From: UBA1369 sp964571725
GTDB taxonomy: Bacteria; Patescibacteriota; Gracilibacteria; UBA1369
NCBI GenBank assembly: GCA_964571725.1
Contig: CAZNDB010000006.1
Coordinates: 1 to 20,816 of the forward strand
DNA: 20,816 nt
Direction of reading: 5' to 3'
Shown: positions 20,492 to 20,816 of the stretch, in pieces
Layout: each line of letters starts with the position of its first letter
Numbering within the stretch: position 1 is the stretch's first letter
The notes under the pieces: model-generated
Seen by the model: the letters and a program-made list of their open reading frames with translations, nothing else
Told to the model about the DNA's origin: nothing
Database searches by the model: none
Translations under genes and position numbers: made by a program

Positions 20492-20816
20492 ATGAAAATC
20501 TGGCAGAGTGGGCTGAGAGTAGCTGTGGCTGCGGTAATTTTTACCGGCAGTCTGACTCTGGTGGAAGCCCAGAGCAGTTCATCCAGCTACAAAGCGGTTG
20601 ATTTCATAAATCCCTCGGCCAGTTTGACGGAGTCGGGAAGCTATCGGCTCAATGACAGTATTGATTATTATGGAGGGGTAAATGTGAGTTCCAGTTATCA
20701 GGAATGCAGCGGGGATTTTGCCGTGTTAAGCGGGTGTTTGAGTGCTGTTGTTCCGCCGCCGTTAGCACAGGTAGAAGCAGAGCAAAAACCCGCCTGCTGC
20801 AAATCCGAAGCACGCA
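20492..20816 (+). CDS. Secreted protein of unknown function, 5' part, cut by window edge
   Basis: I translated 108 codons, open to the end of the window. Residues 1-26 look like a Sec signal peptide: MKIWQSGLRV, a hydrophobic AVAAVIFTGSLTLV, and a VEA cleavage motif before QS. The mature part is Ser-rich, with three similar steps, SSSSYKAVD, SGSYRLND and SSSYQECS, then two Cys (ECSG, SGCLS), a PPP stretch and PACCKSEA. I do not recognise a domain. The Ser-Ser-Tyr pattern suggests a short-repeat surface or cell-wall protein, which is inference. An in-frame GTG at 20477 is an alternative start. There is no Shine-Dalgarno motif. The gene is divergent from fusA. Confidence 0.75.
   Translation, partial: MKIWQSGLRVAVAAVIFTGSLTLVEAQSSSSSYKAVDFINPSASLTESGSYRLNDSIDYYGGVNVSSSYQECSGDFAVLSGCLSAVVPPPLAQVEAEQKPACCKSEAR

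Noticed and set aside
1..20816. CRISPR arrays, insertion sequences, tRNA genes, attachment sites or an embedded accessory system
   Set aside because: Spacers are all under 240 bp and hold only small dyads and promoters; no repeats, transposase fragments or cloverleaf structures were seen.

Overview
This window is almost entirely a bacterial translation super-operon read on the minus strand. In transcription order, from right to left, it holds fusA, tuf, rpsJ, rplC, rplD, rplW, rplB, rpsS, rplV, rpsC, rplP, rpmC, rpsQ, rplN, rplX, rplE, rpsN, rpsH, rplF, rplR, rpsE, rplO, secY, adk, map, infA, rpmJ, rpsM, rpsK, rpsD, rpoA, rplQ, rplM and the first codons of a gene that is almost certainly rpsI. 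These are the E. coli str (part), S10, spc and alpha operons plus the L13/S9 pair, fused into one colinear block. One gene, on the plus strand at the right edge, encodes the start of a secreted protein of unknown function.

The organism is a bacterium (RpoA, IF1, SecY, EF-G/EF-Tu of bacterial type). There is no rpmD (uL30) between rpsE and rplO, where only 28 bp separate the two genes. Absence of uL30 is a known trait of the Candidate Phyla Radiation (Patescibacteria), and the compact layout, adk-map-infA after secY, and Ala/Lys/Pro-rich tails on several ribosomal proteins fit that. I cannot fix the lineage from this window. Genes end mostly in TAA, once each in TGA (rplO) and at least twice in TAG; nothing demands a non-standard code.

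Region by region: 20253-20491 is a 239-bp divergent intergenic region with a fusA promoter (minus) and an extended -10 promoter for the secreted-protein gene (plus). 16839-20252 holds the two elongation factors, split by a 141-bp spacer with two dyads and a likely tuf promoter. 11234-16776 is the S10 cluster, 6911-11209 the spc cluster, 3788-6853 secY-adk-map-infA, and 1-3758 the alpha cluster plus L13/S9. No stretch over 300 bp lacks a gene.

The genes work together: ribosomal proteins, initiation and elongation factors, the RNA polymerase alpha subunit, the Sec channel, N-terminal methionine removal and adenylate balance are co-expressed, probably from the fusA promoter with internal promoters before tuf and infA.

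I found no novel accessory system; this is a core locus. The points worth checking are the lack of any Shine-Dalgarno motif before about 34 starts, a map gene whose conserved N-terminus lies upstream of its first ATG and seems to need an ATA start overlapping the adk stop, a set of stable hairpins placed directly after selected stop codons, and a shared TTGCAATC promoter element before tuf and infA.
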